A stretch of 64,000 nucleotides of DNA from Acinetobacter celticus (lineage in GTDB: Bacteria; Pseudomonadota; Gammaproteobacteria; Pseudomonadales; Moraxellaceae), in assembly GCF_001707755.1 (NCBI RefSeq), contig NZ_MBDL01000009.1, forward strand, positions 1 through 64,000. The letters are read 5' to 3'. Positions 28,431 through 42,996 of the stretch are shown here, piece after piece. The position numbers and the translations under genes were made by a program. Position 1 is the stretch's first letter; each line of letters begins with the position of its first letter. The notes below the pieces were generated by a model. The model made no database searches. It saw nothing but the letters and a program-made list of their open reading frames with translations, and was not told the DNA's origin.

Positions 28431-28436
28431 GGACGC

Positions 28437-29744
<1,308 letters not shown>

Positions 29745-29755
29745 TTAATAAAGAC

Positions 29756-29776
29756 GATGCGCCCAAAAGACGCATC
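29756..29776 (-). promoter_or_regulatory. Small hairpin between kdsA and eno
   Basis: A perfect 6-bp inverted repeat (GATGCG, 29756-29761, and CGCATC, 29771-29776) sits in the 64-base kdsA-eno gap. On the minus strand the sequence after it is only weakly T-rich. It could be a weak attenuator or processing site. Confidence 0.35.
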
Positions 29777-29790
29777 AATGTAAATCTAAT

Positions 29791-30648
<858 letters not shown>

Positions 30649-30679
30649 TTAAACTTCCTAGTTTTATTCTGCAAACGTA

Positions 30680-32461
<1,782 letters not shown>

Positions 32462-32502
32462 TTAGCTTAAATTTCCATGATTTCCATCTTCTATTTTATG
32501 GT

Positions 32503-32508
32503 TATAAT
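32503..32508 (+). promoter_or_regulatory. Candidate -10 element for the lipoprotein gene
   Basis: A consensus TATAAT lies 36 bases before the ATG at 32544. Only a poor -35 (TTTCCA at 32481-32486, spacing 16) precedes it. It may be an AT-rich chance match. Confidence 0.4.
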
Positions 32509-32543
32509 ATGCATATCTGTTTAACGCTTACTTTTGTGTAATT

Positions 32544-32981
32544 ATGAATAAAAAACTTTTAATTTGCAGTGCAATTGCAGCAGCTTTACTCATTACTGCC
32601 TGTGTAAAAAAAGAAGAGCCAAAGCAAGAAGAGCAAGAACAAGTTGAAACTGCTCCTTCTGAAGCTATGCCTGCTGAACCAGCTCAATTCGAGCCTTTAG
32701 ATGCAACCGATACGCAAGAAATTGAGCCTACACCGTCTCACACTGAAATTATTCGTGAAGAAACACCAAATACGACGACCGAAGTGCGCCGTGAAGTTCA
32801 AACGCCTGTGACTGCTCCTGTAGAAGCACCAAAACCGACAGTCACACCAAAGGCTGAAGCACCGAAAGCAGAAAGCAAACCTGCCCCTGTTACACCTAAG
32901 CAAAACAGTGGTTCAGCGCAATCTGAAGATGATGCTGTTGCCGCCGCTATTGCTGCTGCCACACCTGCACTTGGAAATTAA
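32544..32981 (+). CDS. Proline/alanine/glutamate-rich lipoprotein, hypothetical
   Basis: The protein (145 residues) has a lipoprotein signal peptide with lipobox LITAC and the modified Cys at position 20. The mature part is low-complexity: Glu- and Pro-rich, Thr- and Ala-rich, with repeats such as PKAEAPKAESKPAP. It is probably a disordered periplasmic or outer-membrane tether. No catalytic domain is visible. The gene is alone and ends in a bidirectional terminator. Confidence 0.75.
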   Translation: MNKKLLICSAIAAALLITACVKKEEPKQEEQEQVETAPSEAMPAEPAQFEPLDATDTQEIEPTPSHTEIIREETPNTTTEVRREVQTPVTAPVEAPKPTVTPKAEAPKAESKPAPVTPKQNSGSAQSEDDAVAAAIAAATPALGN

Positions 32982-33000
32982 TTTATTAATTTCCCTAAAA

Positions 33001-33030
33001 AAAAGCCCAGTTTAATATACTGGGCTTTTT
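33001..33030. terminator. Bidirectional terminator after the lipoprotein gene
   Basis: A perfect 11-bp inverted repeat (AAAAGCCCAGT, 33001-33011, pairing within 33019-33030) with an A-run before and a T-run after. It sits between two convergent genes. Confidence 0.88.
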
Positions 33031-33084
33031 TAATGACAATATATCTTTATAAGGTATTTTTATCGATCGATTTATCAAAATAAC

Positions 33085-33975
33085 TCAAAGATATGGTTTT
33101 AACTTTTCTGCTAAAAATTCAATAAATAACCGCACACGTTTAGGCAAATGTTCTTGCAAATAATATACGGCGTGAATCTTCTGGTAATGCAATTCGATTT
33201 GATCCTCAAACAACGCCACCAAACGTCCTTCTATTAAATCATCTTGTACCAAAAAACGTGAAAGGCAAGTAATACCAACACCTTCCAATGCAAGCTGACG
33301 AACGGTTTCGCCATTTGAAGCCTTTACTTTTGGACGTGATACAAAAGCTTTACCATTCGTGCTAATGGGCCATGTATTTAAATGTTGTACTTGGCTAAAC
33401 CCAATTAAATCATGCGTTAATAAATCTACAGCTTGCTTAGGTACACCATACTGCGCTAAATATTGTGGACTGGCTACAATATATAAACGGCTGTGGCAAA
33501 GGAGTTTTGCATGTAATGTTGAATCGTTTAACTCACCAAACCGAATAGCGACATCCGTTTGATGTTCGAGCAAATCAATGACTTGATCATGGTTATTTAA
33601 TTCAATTTGAACATTTGGATACTTCTGCATAAATTCCCGCGTTAACGGCACAATCACATGCAAAATAAAAGGCGTTGCAGAATCTATACGAATAAGCCCT
33701 GAAATATCTTCATCGGATTTCAGTAACGAATCCTCTGCCTCTGCCAGTTCATTCAATATTTTGCGCGCTTTGGTTAAAAACAATTGCCCTTCTTGAGTTA
33801 ATTTTAATTTTCGGGTGGTTCGTTCTAATAAGGTCACATTCAATTTTGACTCTAAGCGTTGCAAGGCCCTACTCACACCCGAAGCGGTCTGCTCCAAACG
33901 CTCAGCAGCCATAACAATAGAGCCACTATCAACAATAGTGACAAAGGCTTGTAATTCTTCAATTGTAGATTTCAT
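33085..33975 (-). CDS. LysR-family transcriptional regulator (A)
   Basis: A 296-residue regulator. The winged helix-turn-helix is at residues 1-60 (FVTIVDSGSIVMAAERLEQTASGVSRALQRLESKL) and the effector-binding domain follows (about 88-290). The GVSRALQRLE pattern is that of the AaeR/DmlR-like branch. A GTG at 33987 would add four residues; the ATG at 33975 has the better ribosome-binding spacing. The target is unknown; the gene faces no divergent partner in the immediate neighbourhood. Confidence 0.9.
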   Translation of the reverse strand: MKSTIEELQAFVTIVDSGSIVMAAERLEQTASGVSRALQRLESKLNVTLLERTTRKLKLTQEGQLFLTKARKILNELAEAEDSLLKSDEDISGLIRIDSATPFILHVIVPLTREFMQKYPNVQIELNNHDQVIDLLEHQTDVAIRFGELNDSTLHAKLLCHSRLYIVASPQYLAQYGVPKQAVDLLTHDLIGFSQVQHLNTWPISTNGKAFVSRPKVKASNGETVRQLALEGVGITCLSRFLVQDDLIEGRLVALFEDQIELHYQKIHAVYYLQEHLPKRVRLFIEFLAEKLKPYL

Positions 33976-34077
33976 CCACGCTCGCACTCTTGATTTTTAA
34001 TCAATAATATTTTGCAAATTACCGCATTTTTTAGCAAGGATAAAATCTGCAAAATAGCCTCATTCATTTAACAAAAT

Positions 34078-34109
34078 AAAGCCAGTCACTTCCGCAAATG
34101 ACTGGCTTT
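34078..34109 (-). terminator. Terminator after the YheT-like gene
   Basis: A perfect 11-bp inverted repeat (AAAGCCAGTCA, 34078-34088, and TGACTGGCTTT, 34099-34109) lies about 20 bases past the stop codon of the hydrolase gene on the minus strand. Confidence 0.8.
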
Positions 34110-34131
34110 AATTATTATCGAGATTATCGAT

Positions 34132-35238
34132 TTATTTTTTACTGTGTTTAGAGGCATTTAACAAAAAGAAATCTGCAGCCAGACGAGACGCCCAAGAATG
34201 GGTTTCCGTAAGTCCTTCGTAAAACCCGCAATGGCTGCCTTTTTTTGTCGTGATGACTGCCACACTGTGCATGCGCTGAACGATAGCTTTATAAGGTTCA
34301 AAATTGTGAATATGGCAAACGGGATCATCTTCTGCATTCAAGACTAAAAGCGGAATATCGACCTTTTCAAAAACATAAATTGGGTTTGTAGACTGATTAT
34401 AGCTGCTGTAATCCTTAAACCCTGCCATTTCAAAATAAGTCTGTTCAAAATCTAACAGTGTTTTGGACTGTAAAACACGCTCTAAAGAGGCTGTGTTTTG
34501 CCACGTTTCAGCATAAGGTTGGATAAATTTTTGAAATAGTTTCTTGGTCATTATTTTACTGTAAAACGGATGCACATTTTCAAAACCCAGTTCAGTATTA
34601 TAGCCAGGGCATAACGCAAATGCTGCTTTAAAGGGTGCGTTTGCGCCTTCTTCACCCAAATAGCGAACCAAAAGCCCCGTTCCCGCAGATGACCCTAGTC
34701 CATACAATTCGGCGTCTGGATATTTTTGTTGAATAAATGCCAGTTGTTCACGTAAATCATCCGTTGAACCAAACAAGTTCATTTTAGGAATGGGCATTGG
34801 TAAGTCGGCATGTCCGCGACGCAAACACAGTGCAATTCGCCAACCAGTATATTGGTTCAAATCTTGCACCAATTCGCGCATACTTTCAGGCGTACCTGTA
34901 ATAGTGTGCATAACCACAATGGTTGGTACAGAACTTGGTAAATCTAGACCGAACCATGCGACTCCTGTTACCCCACCATCCTGCATCGTCAGCTGGTCAA
35001 TTTGATCATATTTTAAGCGAATACTGCGTTTTTTAATCACATCAAAATACAATAAGTGTGCATGTGTATTCGACAGCCACGGCGTAGGCCTATATTTACG
35101 ATGAAGCTGGGGTAGCTTGTCAAAGATCGCTTTAAATTCTCCTTGTGGATTAAAATAAAGTTTCGGCTGTTCTGCACCGATGATCTGATCAAACACCGAA
35201 AATGCACGGTGACTGACTTTATTTAACACACTTTTCAT
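34132..35238 (-). CDS. YheT-family alpha/beta hydrolase
   Basis: A 368-residue hydrolase of the YheT/ABHD1-3 family. It carries the hallmark YRPTPWLSNTHAHLLYF segment, an oxyanion-type MHTITGTPESM loop, the nucleophile elbow in GLGSSAGTGLLVRYLGEEG, an Asp in NAEDDPVCH and a His in KKGSHCGFYEG. These proteins are esterase-like with no settled substrate. The ATG at 35238 behind AAAGGTGG is clearly the better start than an in-frame 35334, which would overlap the upstream gene. Confidence 0.88.
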   Translation of the reverse strand: MKSVLNKVSHRAFSVFDQIIGAEQPKLYFNPQGEFKAIFDKLPQLHRKYRPTPWLSNTHAHLLYFDVIKKRSIRLKYDQIDQLTMQDGGVTGVAWFGLDLPSSVPTIVVMHTITGTPESMRELVQDLNQYTGWRIALCLRRGHADLPMPIPKMNLFGSTDDLREQLAFIQQKYPDAELYGLGSSAGTGLLVRYLGEEGANAPFKAAFALCPGYNTELGFENVHPFYSKIMTKKLFQKFIQPYAETWQNTASLERVLQSKTLLDFEQTYFEMAGFKDYSSYNQSTNPIYVFEKVDIPLLVLNAEDDPVCHIHNFEPYKAIVQRMHSVAVITTKKGSHCGFYEGLTETHSWASRLAADFFLLNASKHSKK

Positions 35239-35320
35239 GAAACCACCTTTTACACTTTGGCCGAACGACGCCCTATACACGCCATGCACAACTTTAATTT
35301 GATCAATCCACTTAGGCGAA

Positions 35321-35728
35321 TTATTTTGGCGCAAAAGCTGCCATCCGTTGCCCCATCTGCGCGGCTAAGGCTTCTAAACCACTTTTTGGGCGGATCATCA
35401 CTTCAAAATCTACAATTTGACCTGCTTCATTAAAGCGAATCATATCTATACCTTTTAGCTTTTTCTCTCCCACATTAGCAGAGAACTCTAGCACCACACT
35501 TTGCTGATCTTCAGTATAAAATTCACGGTAATAAGTGAAGTTTTCAAAAATTTGAATCACATTGGTCAAAATAAAGGTGACCACTTGTTTCCCCGGATAA
35601 GGCGTGTGCGCAATTGGAGAACGAAAGATCACATCTTCCGCTAATAACTCATCTAAAATACTCATATCACGGCTTTCTAACATTTGATGCCATTTTTGAA
35701 CAGATGCCTGTGTTTGACTAAAACCCAT
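35321..35728 (-). CDS. SnoaL/NTF2-like protein
   Basis: The protein (135 residues) has the NTF2-like cone fold pattern: N-terminal helices with WHQMLESRDMSILDELLAEDVIFRSPI, then beta strands ending DMIRFNEAGQIVDFEVMIRPKSG. Such proteins are small isomerases or cyclases, or have no enzymatic role. The ATG at 35728 has AAGGAA eight bases upstream and is preferred to 35749. The gene lies 82 bases before the YheT-like gene on the same strand. Confidence 0.8.
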   Translation of the reverse strand: MGFSQTQASVQKWHQMLESRDMSILDELLAEDVIFRSPIAHTPYPGKQVVTFILTNVIQIFENFTYYREFYTEDQQSVVLEFSANVGEKKLKGIDMIRFNEAGQIVDFEVMIRPKSGLEALAAQMGQRMAAFAPK

Positions 35729-35842
35729 AATGTATTCCTTTCTATTCATTTTTTTGAATGGAGTGATAAGACACCTTGAGAGGGATTTATTTCATCCAAA
35801 CCCCTCTAAACGCGCTTTATCTAAACGTAAAAACGTCCTTGC

Positions 35843-37876
<2,034 letters not shown>

Positions 37877-37940
37877 TTAGCGTGCTTATGTGCTGGCTGT
37901 TTTTATGCAGACTGTGGCATATTTTTAACCACAGCAATTA

Positions 37941-37956
37941 ATGCAACTTGTTGCAT
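37941..37956. promoter_or_regulatory. Candidate PadR operator 1 (fadH-padR intergenic)
   Basis: ATGCAAC-TT-GTTGCAT is an inverted repeat with perfect 7-bp arms. It is the same core as the second site 42 bp away (centre to centre, about four helical turns). Confidence 0.6.
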
Positions 37957-37980
37957 ACTTTTATATTCGAGATTTGATTT

Positions 37981-38000
37981 TTATGCAACATGTTGCATAA
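37981..38000. promoter_or_regulatory. Candidate PadR operator 2 (perfect 20-bp palindrome)
   Basis: TTATGCAACATGTTGCATAA is a perfect 20-bp palindrome starting 33 bases before the padR start codon. With operator 1 it makes a spaced pair in the only control region shared by fadH and padR. The arrangement fits autoregulation by the PadR-family protein. Confidence 0.65.
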
Positions 38001-38032
38001 TAAAACTTGTTAAAAAATATAAGCAGTACTCT

Positions 38033-38578
38033 ATGTCCCTCGCTCATGTCTTACTGACCAGTTTAATTGAAAAGCCAAGTACTGGAATTGAGCTTGCACG
38101 CCGTTTTGACCGCTCCATGGGCTTTTTTTGGAATGCAACGCATCAACAAATTTACCGTGAACTCAGCGCCATGCAGCAAAAAGGCTGGATCTCCCCGATA
38201 GAAGATGATAATGCCAATAGCCGGAAAAAAACTTATCAAGCAGAACGTTTAGGTCGTACTGAATTGGCCAACTGGATGGTCAAACAAAGCCCGCCGGCTC
38301 AGTTACGTGAAGAATTGATGGTGCGCCTACGTGCAGAAGCTCAAATTGGCGGAAATACCGTTTTGCCCGAACTGGAACGCCATTTACAGTTGCATCAAGA
38401 TAATTTAAAACTCTATCAAGCCATTTTTGCCAAAGACTTTGCACAAGCAAATGAGCAAGATCGCACCCTATTTATTCATAAGCACATTTTACAATTGGGT
38501 ATAGATTTAGAAATAGGCTGGATAAAGTGGCTAGAAACACTCATCCCCGCGCTGAAGGCGTTTGATCAGAACAATTGA
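38033..38578 (+). CDS. PadR-family transcriptional regulator
   Basis: A 181-residue regulator. The N-terminal winged helix has the PadR pattern (LLTSLIEKPSTGIELARRFDRSMGFFW, then QQIYRELSAMQQKGWI). A C-terminal helical dimerisation part follows (about residues 85-175), placing it in the larger subfamily with phenolic-acid or drug effectors. It is transcribed divergently from fadH and is followed after 24 bases by an alpha/beta hydrolase gene. The ligand is unknown. Confidence 0.9.
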   Translation: MSLAHVLLTSLIEKPSTGIELARRFDRSMGFFWNATHQQIYRELSAMQQKGWISPIEDDNANSRKKTYQAERLGRTELANWMVKQSPPAQLREELMVRLRAEAQIGGNTVLPELERHLQLHQDNLKLYQAIFAKDFAQANEQDRTLFIHKHILQLGIDLEIGWIKWLETLIPALKAFDQNN

Positions 38579-38602
38579 AATAAAAATAAATAAGGAATGA
38601 CT

Positions 38603-39508
38603 ATGCCACACTACCGGATGCCAGATGGCGAACAGCTTTTTGTAAGAGAATATGGTCAAGGAAAACCTGTTTTAGTGCTCTCTGGCTTAGGCATGCAAAG
38701 CTGGCAGTGGCATCCATTCTTATATCGCTATCGCAATCAGTTTAAATTCATCATTCCAGACTGGCGTGGTTTTGGTGGTTCAAGCCAATGTAAAATTCCA
38801 CCCCTCGATGCAATTTCTAGCCATTGGTGTGATATTCAAAATTTGTTGCTACAGTTACCGCATGAGAAATATAGCGTCATTGCCTATTCCATGGGGGCAA
38901 CAACCGCTATGCATGGTATGCAGTACGGTCAATTTGCAGATAAAATCCATCACTACTTACATATTGATCAAACGCCAACAATCCGTTCAAATTCAGATTG
39001 GCCTTATGGGTTATTTGGTACGCGCAATACCGAGTTTATTCGTATTCTTGAAAATATTTCTGCTGTGCTACAACGCAACACCAGCGCAGTGTTTATTGAT
39101 CAGTTAAATAGCACAGACCGTGAAAGCCTATTACACAGTTGGCTCTTTTTTATCAATTTACAAGCCAGTAGCAAAATTGCACCATTTGTAATTCAACACG
39201 GCCTAAAACACCCTCGCTTGCAAGCTTTTATCCTACCTATTCAACGTTTAGATTATCTGGCTTGGTACATCAACAACTATTTGCATCATCAAGAAGACTA
39301 CCGTATGGCCCTAAGTCGCTTAGAGCGACCCGCAACCTTTTTTATTGGTGAGCAATCTAAACTGTATCCTGCCGAAGGGCAGAAAATCATTGCCAGCCAA
39401 TTAAATCAGGCCAAAACTGTGCTTTTTGAAAAATCAGGACATATGCCCCTAGTCAGTGAGCCATTTAAATTTAGCAAAGAAATTGGCGTATTTTTAAAAG
39501 CCATTTGA
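38603..39508 (+). CDS. Alpha/beta hydrolase
   Basis: The protein (301 residues) has an alpha/beta hydrolase fold: an oxyanion HG-like GLGMQSW loop, DWRGFGGSS, a nucleophile elbow AYSMGATTA (A-x-S-x-G rather than G-x-S-x-G), and a His in EKSGHMPLVSEP. The ATG at 38603 has AAGGA six bases upstream; the ATG at 38597 abuts it and is less likely. It is probably co-transcribed with padR, so its substrate may be linked to the PadR ligand. Confidence 0.82.
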   Translation: MPHYRMPDGEQLFVREYGQGKPVLVLSGLGMQSWQWHPFLYRYRNQFKFIIPDWRGFGGSSQCKIPPLDAISSHWCDIQNLLLQLPHEKYSVIAYSMGATTAMHGMQYGQFADKIHHYLHIDQTPTIRSNSDWPYGLFGTRNTEFIRILENISAVLQRNTSAVFIDQLNSTDRESLLHSWLFFINLQASSKIAPFVIQHGLKHPRLQAFILPIQRLDYLAWYINNYLHHQEDYRMALSRLERPATFFIGEQSKLYPAEGQKIIASQLNQAKTVLFEKSGHMPLVSEPFKFSKEIGVFLKAI

Positions 39509-39525
39509 CCCCAACTGAATTTTAT

Positions 39526-40440
39526 TTAAAAAACACGGCGGTCATATTCAATAGCCTCTAAGTCATATACTTGATAAACACAGTCAATCAACGGGCGAGT
39601 ATATTGACTTTCATCGTCATTTCGGACAATTAAATAAATTGGGCTCACGGCCGCACTGTCGGCCAAAGGCACATAGTTCACATGCCTAAATTGCATCATT
39701 TTGACAGATTCAGGAACAATACAAATTCCTTCACCGGCTGCCACCATCCCCAATGACTGTTGCAAACAATCAAGCACCATAAAGCGTTTCGGTTCTAAAC
39801 CATACTCTAAAAACAATGACTTCACTTGTGATGCATACCCAAGACCCGCTTGTGATGGATAGGAAAAAATTTGCTCGTCATTTAATTCTGTGAGTGAAAT
39901 TGCGCGGTGCTGATTAGCAAAGGGATGGCTCGAATGTACTGCCACCATCAGCTTTTCTTCGCGCAACATGACCCGCTTTACAGACTGATCTGAAATTCTC
40001 ACTCGCCCAAAACAAGCATCTACTCGGCCCTCCTTTAAGGCCTGAATTTGTTCAATCCCATTTAACTCTGTTAATTTAACGCTCAAATGTGGATATTGCT
40101 GCCGAAACAAATAAACAATACGCGGTAATAACCCACACAATATAGATGTGCTATAACCAATTTGAATTGTTCTTTCGGTCATCCCCGCACGTTGCGTAAT
40201 GAGCTTAATCTCATCCGCATTGGCTAAAAGTTTCAATGCCTGTTGATAGAAAAAACGGCCAATCACTGTTGGGCGTAATGGTCGACTCCCTCTTTCAAAT
40301 AAAAGCGCGCCCAATTCCTGTTCTAAATTTTGAATTTGACGGCTTAACGGAGGCTGTGCAATCAATAATTTTTCTGCAGCTTTAGTAAAACTCTGCTCTT
40401 CAACCACGGCAACAAAATAGCGTAAATGTCTTAATTCCAT
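39526..40440 (-). CDS. LysR-family regulator, CatM/BenM-like (B)
   Basis: This 304-residue LysR protein begins MELRHLRYFVAVVEEQSFTKAAEKL, close to the start of CatM and BenM, the Acinetobacter baylyi regulators of benzoate and catechol degradation. The GYSTSILCGLLPRIVYLFRQQYP segment and the VAAGEGICIVPES segment also match that branch. No ben or cat genes are adjacent, so its effector (muconate, benzoate or another aromatic) is not shown. It is divergent from another LysR gene. Confidence 0.88.
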   Translation of the reverse strand: MELRHLRYFVAVVEEQSFTKAAEKLLIAQPPLSRQIQNLEQELGALLFERGSRPLRPTVIGRFFYQQALKLLANADEIKLITQRAGMTERTIQIGYSTSILCGLLPRIVYLFRQQYPHLSVKLTELNGIEQIQALKEGRVDACFGRVRISDQSVKRVMLREEKLMVAVHSSHPFANQHRAISLTELNDEQIFSYPSQAGLGYASQVKSLFLEYGLEPKRFMVLDCLQQSLGMVAAGEGICIVPESVKMMQFRHVNYVPLADSAAVSPIYLIVRNDDESQYTRPLIDCVYQVYDLEAIEYDRRVF

Positions 40441-40684
40441 GACAAATCCTCATGGTTTATGGCCTGCACAATAGTGTTTAAATCAACCCTGCATAAACCT
40501 ATATTTTTAAGTATTCAAATTTATGCACCAATTTGAGCCGACATGCTACGTCCATTTCGTCCTGTTTCAAACGCGACTATAGTCTTGAAAAAATCAACAA
40601 CAACTTGAATAACAAATATCATTTGACAACAATAAAACGATAAACTCTAATTTATTAATATTGTTGCAAATATGGAATATTACA

Positions 40685-41590
40685 ATGCTCAGCGATTTGG
40701 ATGATTTTTATTGTTTTGCCCAAGTGGTTGAACATGGTGGTTTTAGCGCAGCTGAACGGGCAACAGACATTCCCAAATCTAAACTAAGTCGGCGTGTTTA
40801 TAATTTAGAAGAACGGCTTGGCGTTCGCTTAATTCAACGCAGTTCTCGACATTTCGCAGTCACTGATATTGGCATGAATATCTATCGTCATGCCCAAGTG
40901 ATGATGAATGCCGCCCAAGCAGCCCATGATTTAGTCGATCACTTAAGCACTCAACCACGTGGTGTCATTAAAATTAGCTTACCCGTGTCCATTGCGCAAA
41001 ATGAAATTACTAAAATTTTGCCTAATTTCTTAAAAATGTACCCTGAAATTAAAGTACAAATGATGGTCACTAACCGCCGTGTAGACATTATTAATGAAGG
41101 TTTTGATCTGGCACTGCGGGTGCGCGATAACTTAGATGATGATCCCAATTTGGTGATTCGAAAACTTGAAGCGATAGAGCAACATTTGTTTGCCAGTCAA
41201 GCCTATCTCAATCAATATGGTGACGTTAAACAACCCGAAGATTTAACCCAGCACCGCATACTCAGCATGGCCGATGAACATCTAGATCAGCATATTGTGG
41301 TTCATGATGATCAATCCCAGCAGAAAAAAATTCGAGTCAACCCGATTATTATGGGTTCCGATTTGACCATGTTAGCGCAGTTGGTTTCTCAGGATTGTGG
41401 GATTGCTTTGCTCCCCGATTCCATCGTGCAAGATTATTTAAAATCGGGTGAATTAGTCCGAGTCTTACCCGAATGGAAAGCACCACACGGCATTTTACAT
41501 GCAGTTTACCCATCACGCCGTGGCTTACTGCCTGCTGTTCGGGTCTTTATCGACTATCTCGTTGCAAGTTTTAATCCTGCAAAAATTTAA
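40685..41590 (+). CDS. LysR-family transcriptional regulator (C)
   Basis: A 301-residue LysR regulator. Its N-terminal DNA-binding region reads LDDFYCFAQVVEHGGFSAAERATDIPKSKLSRRVYNLEERLGVRLIQRSSRHF. It belongs to the branch that includes DmlR- and AaeR-type activators. A TTG at 40661 is in frame, but the ATG at 40685 gives the normal start. It is divergent from the CatM-like gene; a 7-bp inverted repeat (GCATAAA...TTTATGC) lies in the shared gap near 40490-40525. Confidence 0.9.
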   Translation: MLSDLDDFYCFAQVVEHGGFSAAERATDIPKSKLSRRVYNLEERLGVRLIQRSSRHFAVTDIGMNIYRHAQVMMNAAQAAHDLVDHLSTQPRGVIKISLPVSIAQNEITKILPNFLKMYPEIKVQMMVTNRRVDIINEGFDLALRVRDNLDDDPNLVIRKLEAIEQHLFASQAYLNQYGDVKQPEDLTQHRILSMADEHLDQHIVVHDDQSQQKKIRVNPIIMGSDLTMLAQLVSQDCGIALLPDSIVQDYLKSGELVRVLPEWKAPHGILHAVYPSRRGLLPAVRVFIDYLVASFNPAKI

Positions 41591-41592
41591 GG

Positions 41593-41626
41593 CAAAAAAA
41601 AGCTTATCCAAATTCATGGATAAGCT
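41593..41626 (-). terminator. Terminator between LysR (C) and map
   Basis: A perfect 10-bp inverted repeat (AGCTTATCCA, 41601-41610, and TGGATAAGCT, 41617-41626) has a run of eight T on the minus strand. It can end transcripts from map, though it lies about 215 bases past its stop codon, and may form the 3' end of the LysR mRNA from the other side. Confidence 0.65.
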
Positions 41627-41840
41627 AAAACTTTAAATACAGAAACTACAGCTGAATCTGTTGGAACTATATTACAAATAAAACTTCTTTTCGTTAAATA
41701 GAAAATAGCTCTAAATCAGCGTAACTATTTATCTGAAAGCCCTATAAATCAGGGTTTCTCAAAATAGACTTATTGCTAAATCATCTTTGTACAATTTTAA
41801 GTCAACATTCCACGACTAAAGTCTAGCGCATTTTAACGCC

Positions 41841-42635
41841 TTAAATTGCAGAATAACTACCTGTACCTTCTGGCCACGGAGAAAGCAATTCAAAACCATC
41901 TTCCGTAACAACCACCATATGTTCCCATTGCGCAGATAATGATCGATCTGCGGTCACAACCGTCCAACCATCTTTCAATTCTTTAGTACGTGCTTTGCCT
42001 GCATTAATCATGGGTTCAATGGTAAAAACCATCCCCTTTTTAAGCATGACCCCTTGGCCTGGTTGACCGTAATGCAAGACACTAGGTTGCTCATGATAAA
42101 CTTTACCAATACCATGCCCACAATACTCACGGACAATAGTATAACCTTCACGCTGCGCCACGGTTTGAATAGCATGACCAACATCACCTAAGGTTGCACC
42201 TGGCTTAACTGCGTGAATACCCGCAACCATTGCTTCATACGTGGTTTCAACCAAGCGTTTGGCTTCGGGCTGAATGCTCCCCACATAGTACATACGACTG
42301 GTATCACCAAAGTAACCATCTTTAATAATGGCGACATCAATATTAATAATATCGCCATCGTTTAAAATTACTTTTGCTGAAGGAATACCGTGGCAAACCA
42401 CTTCATTCGGTGAAATACAGGTGGTTTTGGTATAGCCATAATAACCCACATTGGCGGGTACAACTTTTAAAGTATTAACAATAAAATCATTACACAAATC
42501 ATCTAAATATTCAGTTGTTACACCTGGCTTGACATACTCCCCGATCATCTCCAAAACCTGTGCAGCAAGACGTCCTGAAATACGAAGCTTTTCGATCTCT
42601 TGCTCAGTTTTAATTGTGATACTGGAAGCTTTCAT
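41841..42635 (-). CDS. map: Type I methionine aminopeptidase
   Basis: Map removes the initiator methionine from nascent proteins. The protein (264 residues) has the pita-bread fold motifs EVVCHGIPS, the metal-ligand aspartates in INIDVAIIKDGYFGDTSRMYYVG, the catalytic HGIGKVYHEQP, and the C-terminal FTIEPMINAG. The ATG at 42635 behind GAGGATG is preferred over 42680. It is not next to rpsB here, so it may be one of two map copies in the genome. Confidence 0.95.
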   Translation of the reverse strand: MKASSITIKTEQEIEKLRISGRLAAQVLEMIGEYVKPGVTTEYLDDLCNDFIVNTLKVVPANVGYYGYTKTTCISPNEVVCHGIPSAKVILNDGDIINIDVAIIKDGYFGDTSRMYYVGSIQPEAKRLVETTYEAMVAGIHAVKPGATLGDVGHAIQTVAQREGYTIVREYCGHGIGKVYHEQPSVLHYGQPGQGVMLKKGMVFTIEPMINAGKARTKELKDGWTVVTADRSLSAQWEHMVVVTEDGFELLSPWPEGTGSYSAI

Positions 42636-42996
42636 TACAACATCCTCATATAAGATGGCCCTGATTATAGCCTTTTTCAATATTTTTTGTTTTATCTGTC
42701 TATGTCTCTAAATTTAGCTTTCCCACGGCTTATTAAAAGCAGATTCTTGAACAACTTATCTCCACTCAACTGTATATCAAAGAAACGAGTATCCATTGCA
42801 ATAACAACACGCTATTCATCATTTTTTTCATTACCTACTGATAAAACAATTAGATAATTCAAATTAAAATTTACTGAATGATATGTTGAGTATGAATATT
42901 ATAAAAAAAATGAATAATACCCCTAAATAAACTCCAAAATCTGGTTCAATTGCACTAAAATTACGGCCTTCGATTGATTCTCCCTTTCTTATCTTT
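42636..42996. other. Gap between map and brnQ
   Basis: About 360 AT-rich bases between divergent genes. I see no RNA gene, hairpin or strong promoter. Minus-strand and plus-strand reading frames that overlap the adjacent genes look like noise. Confidence 0.4.
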
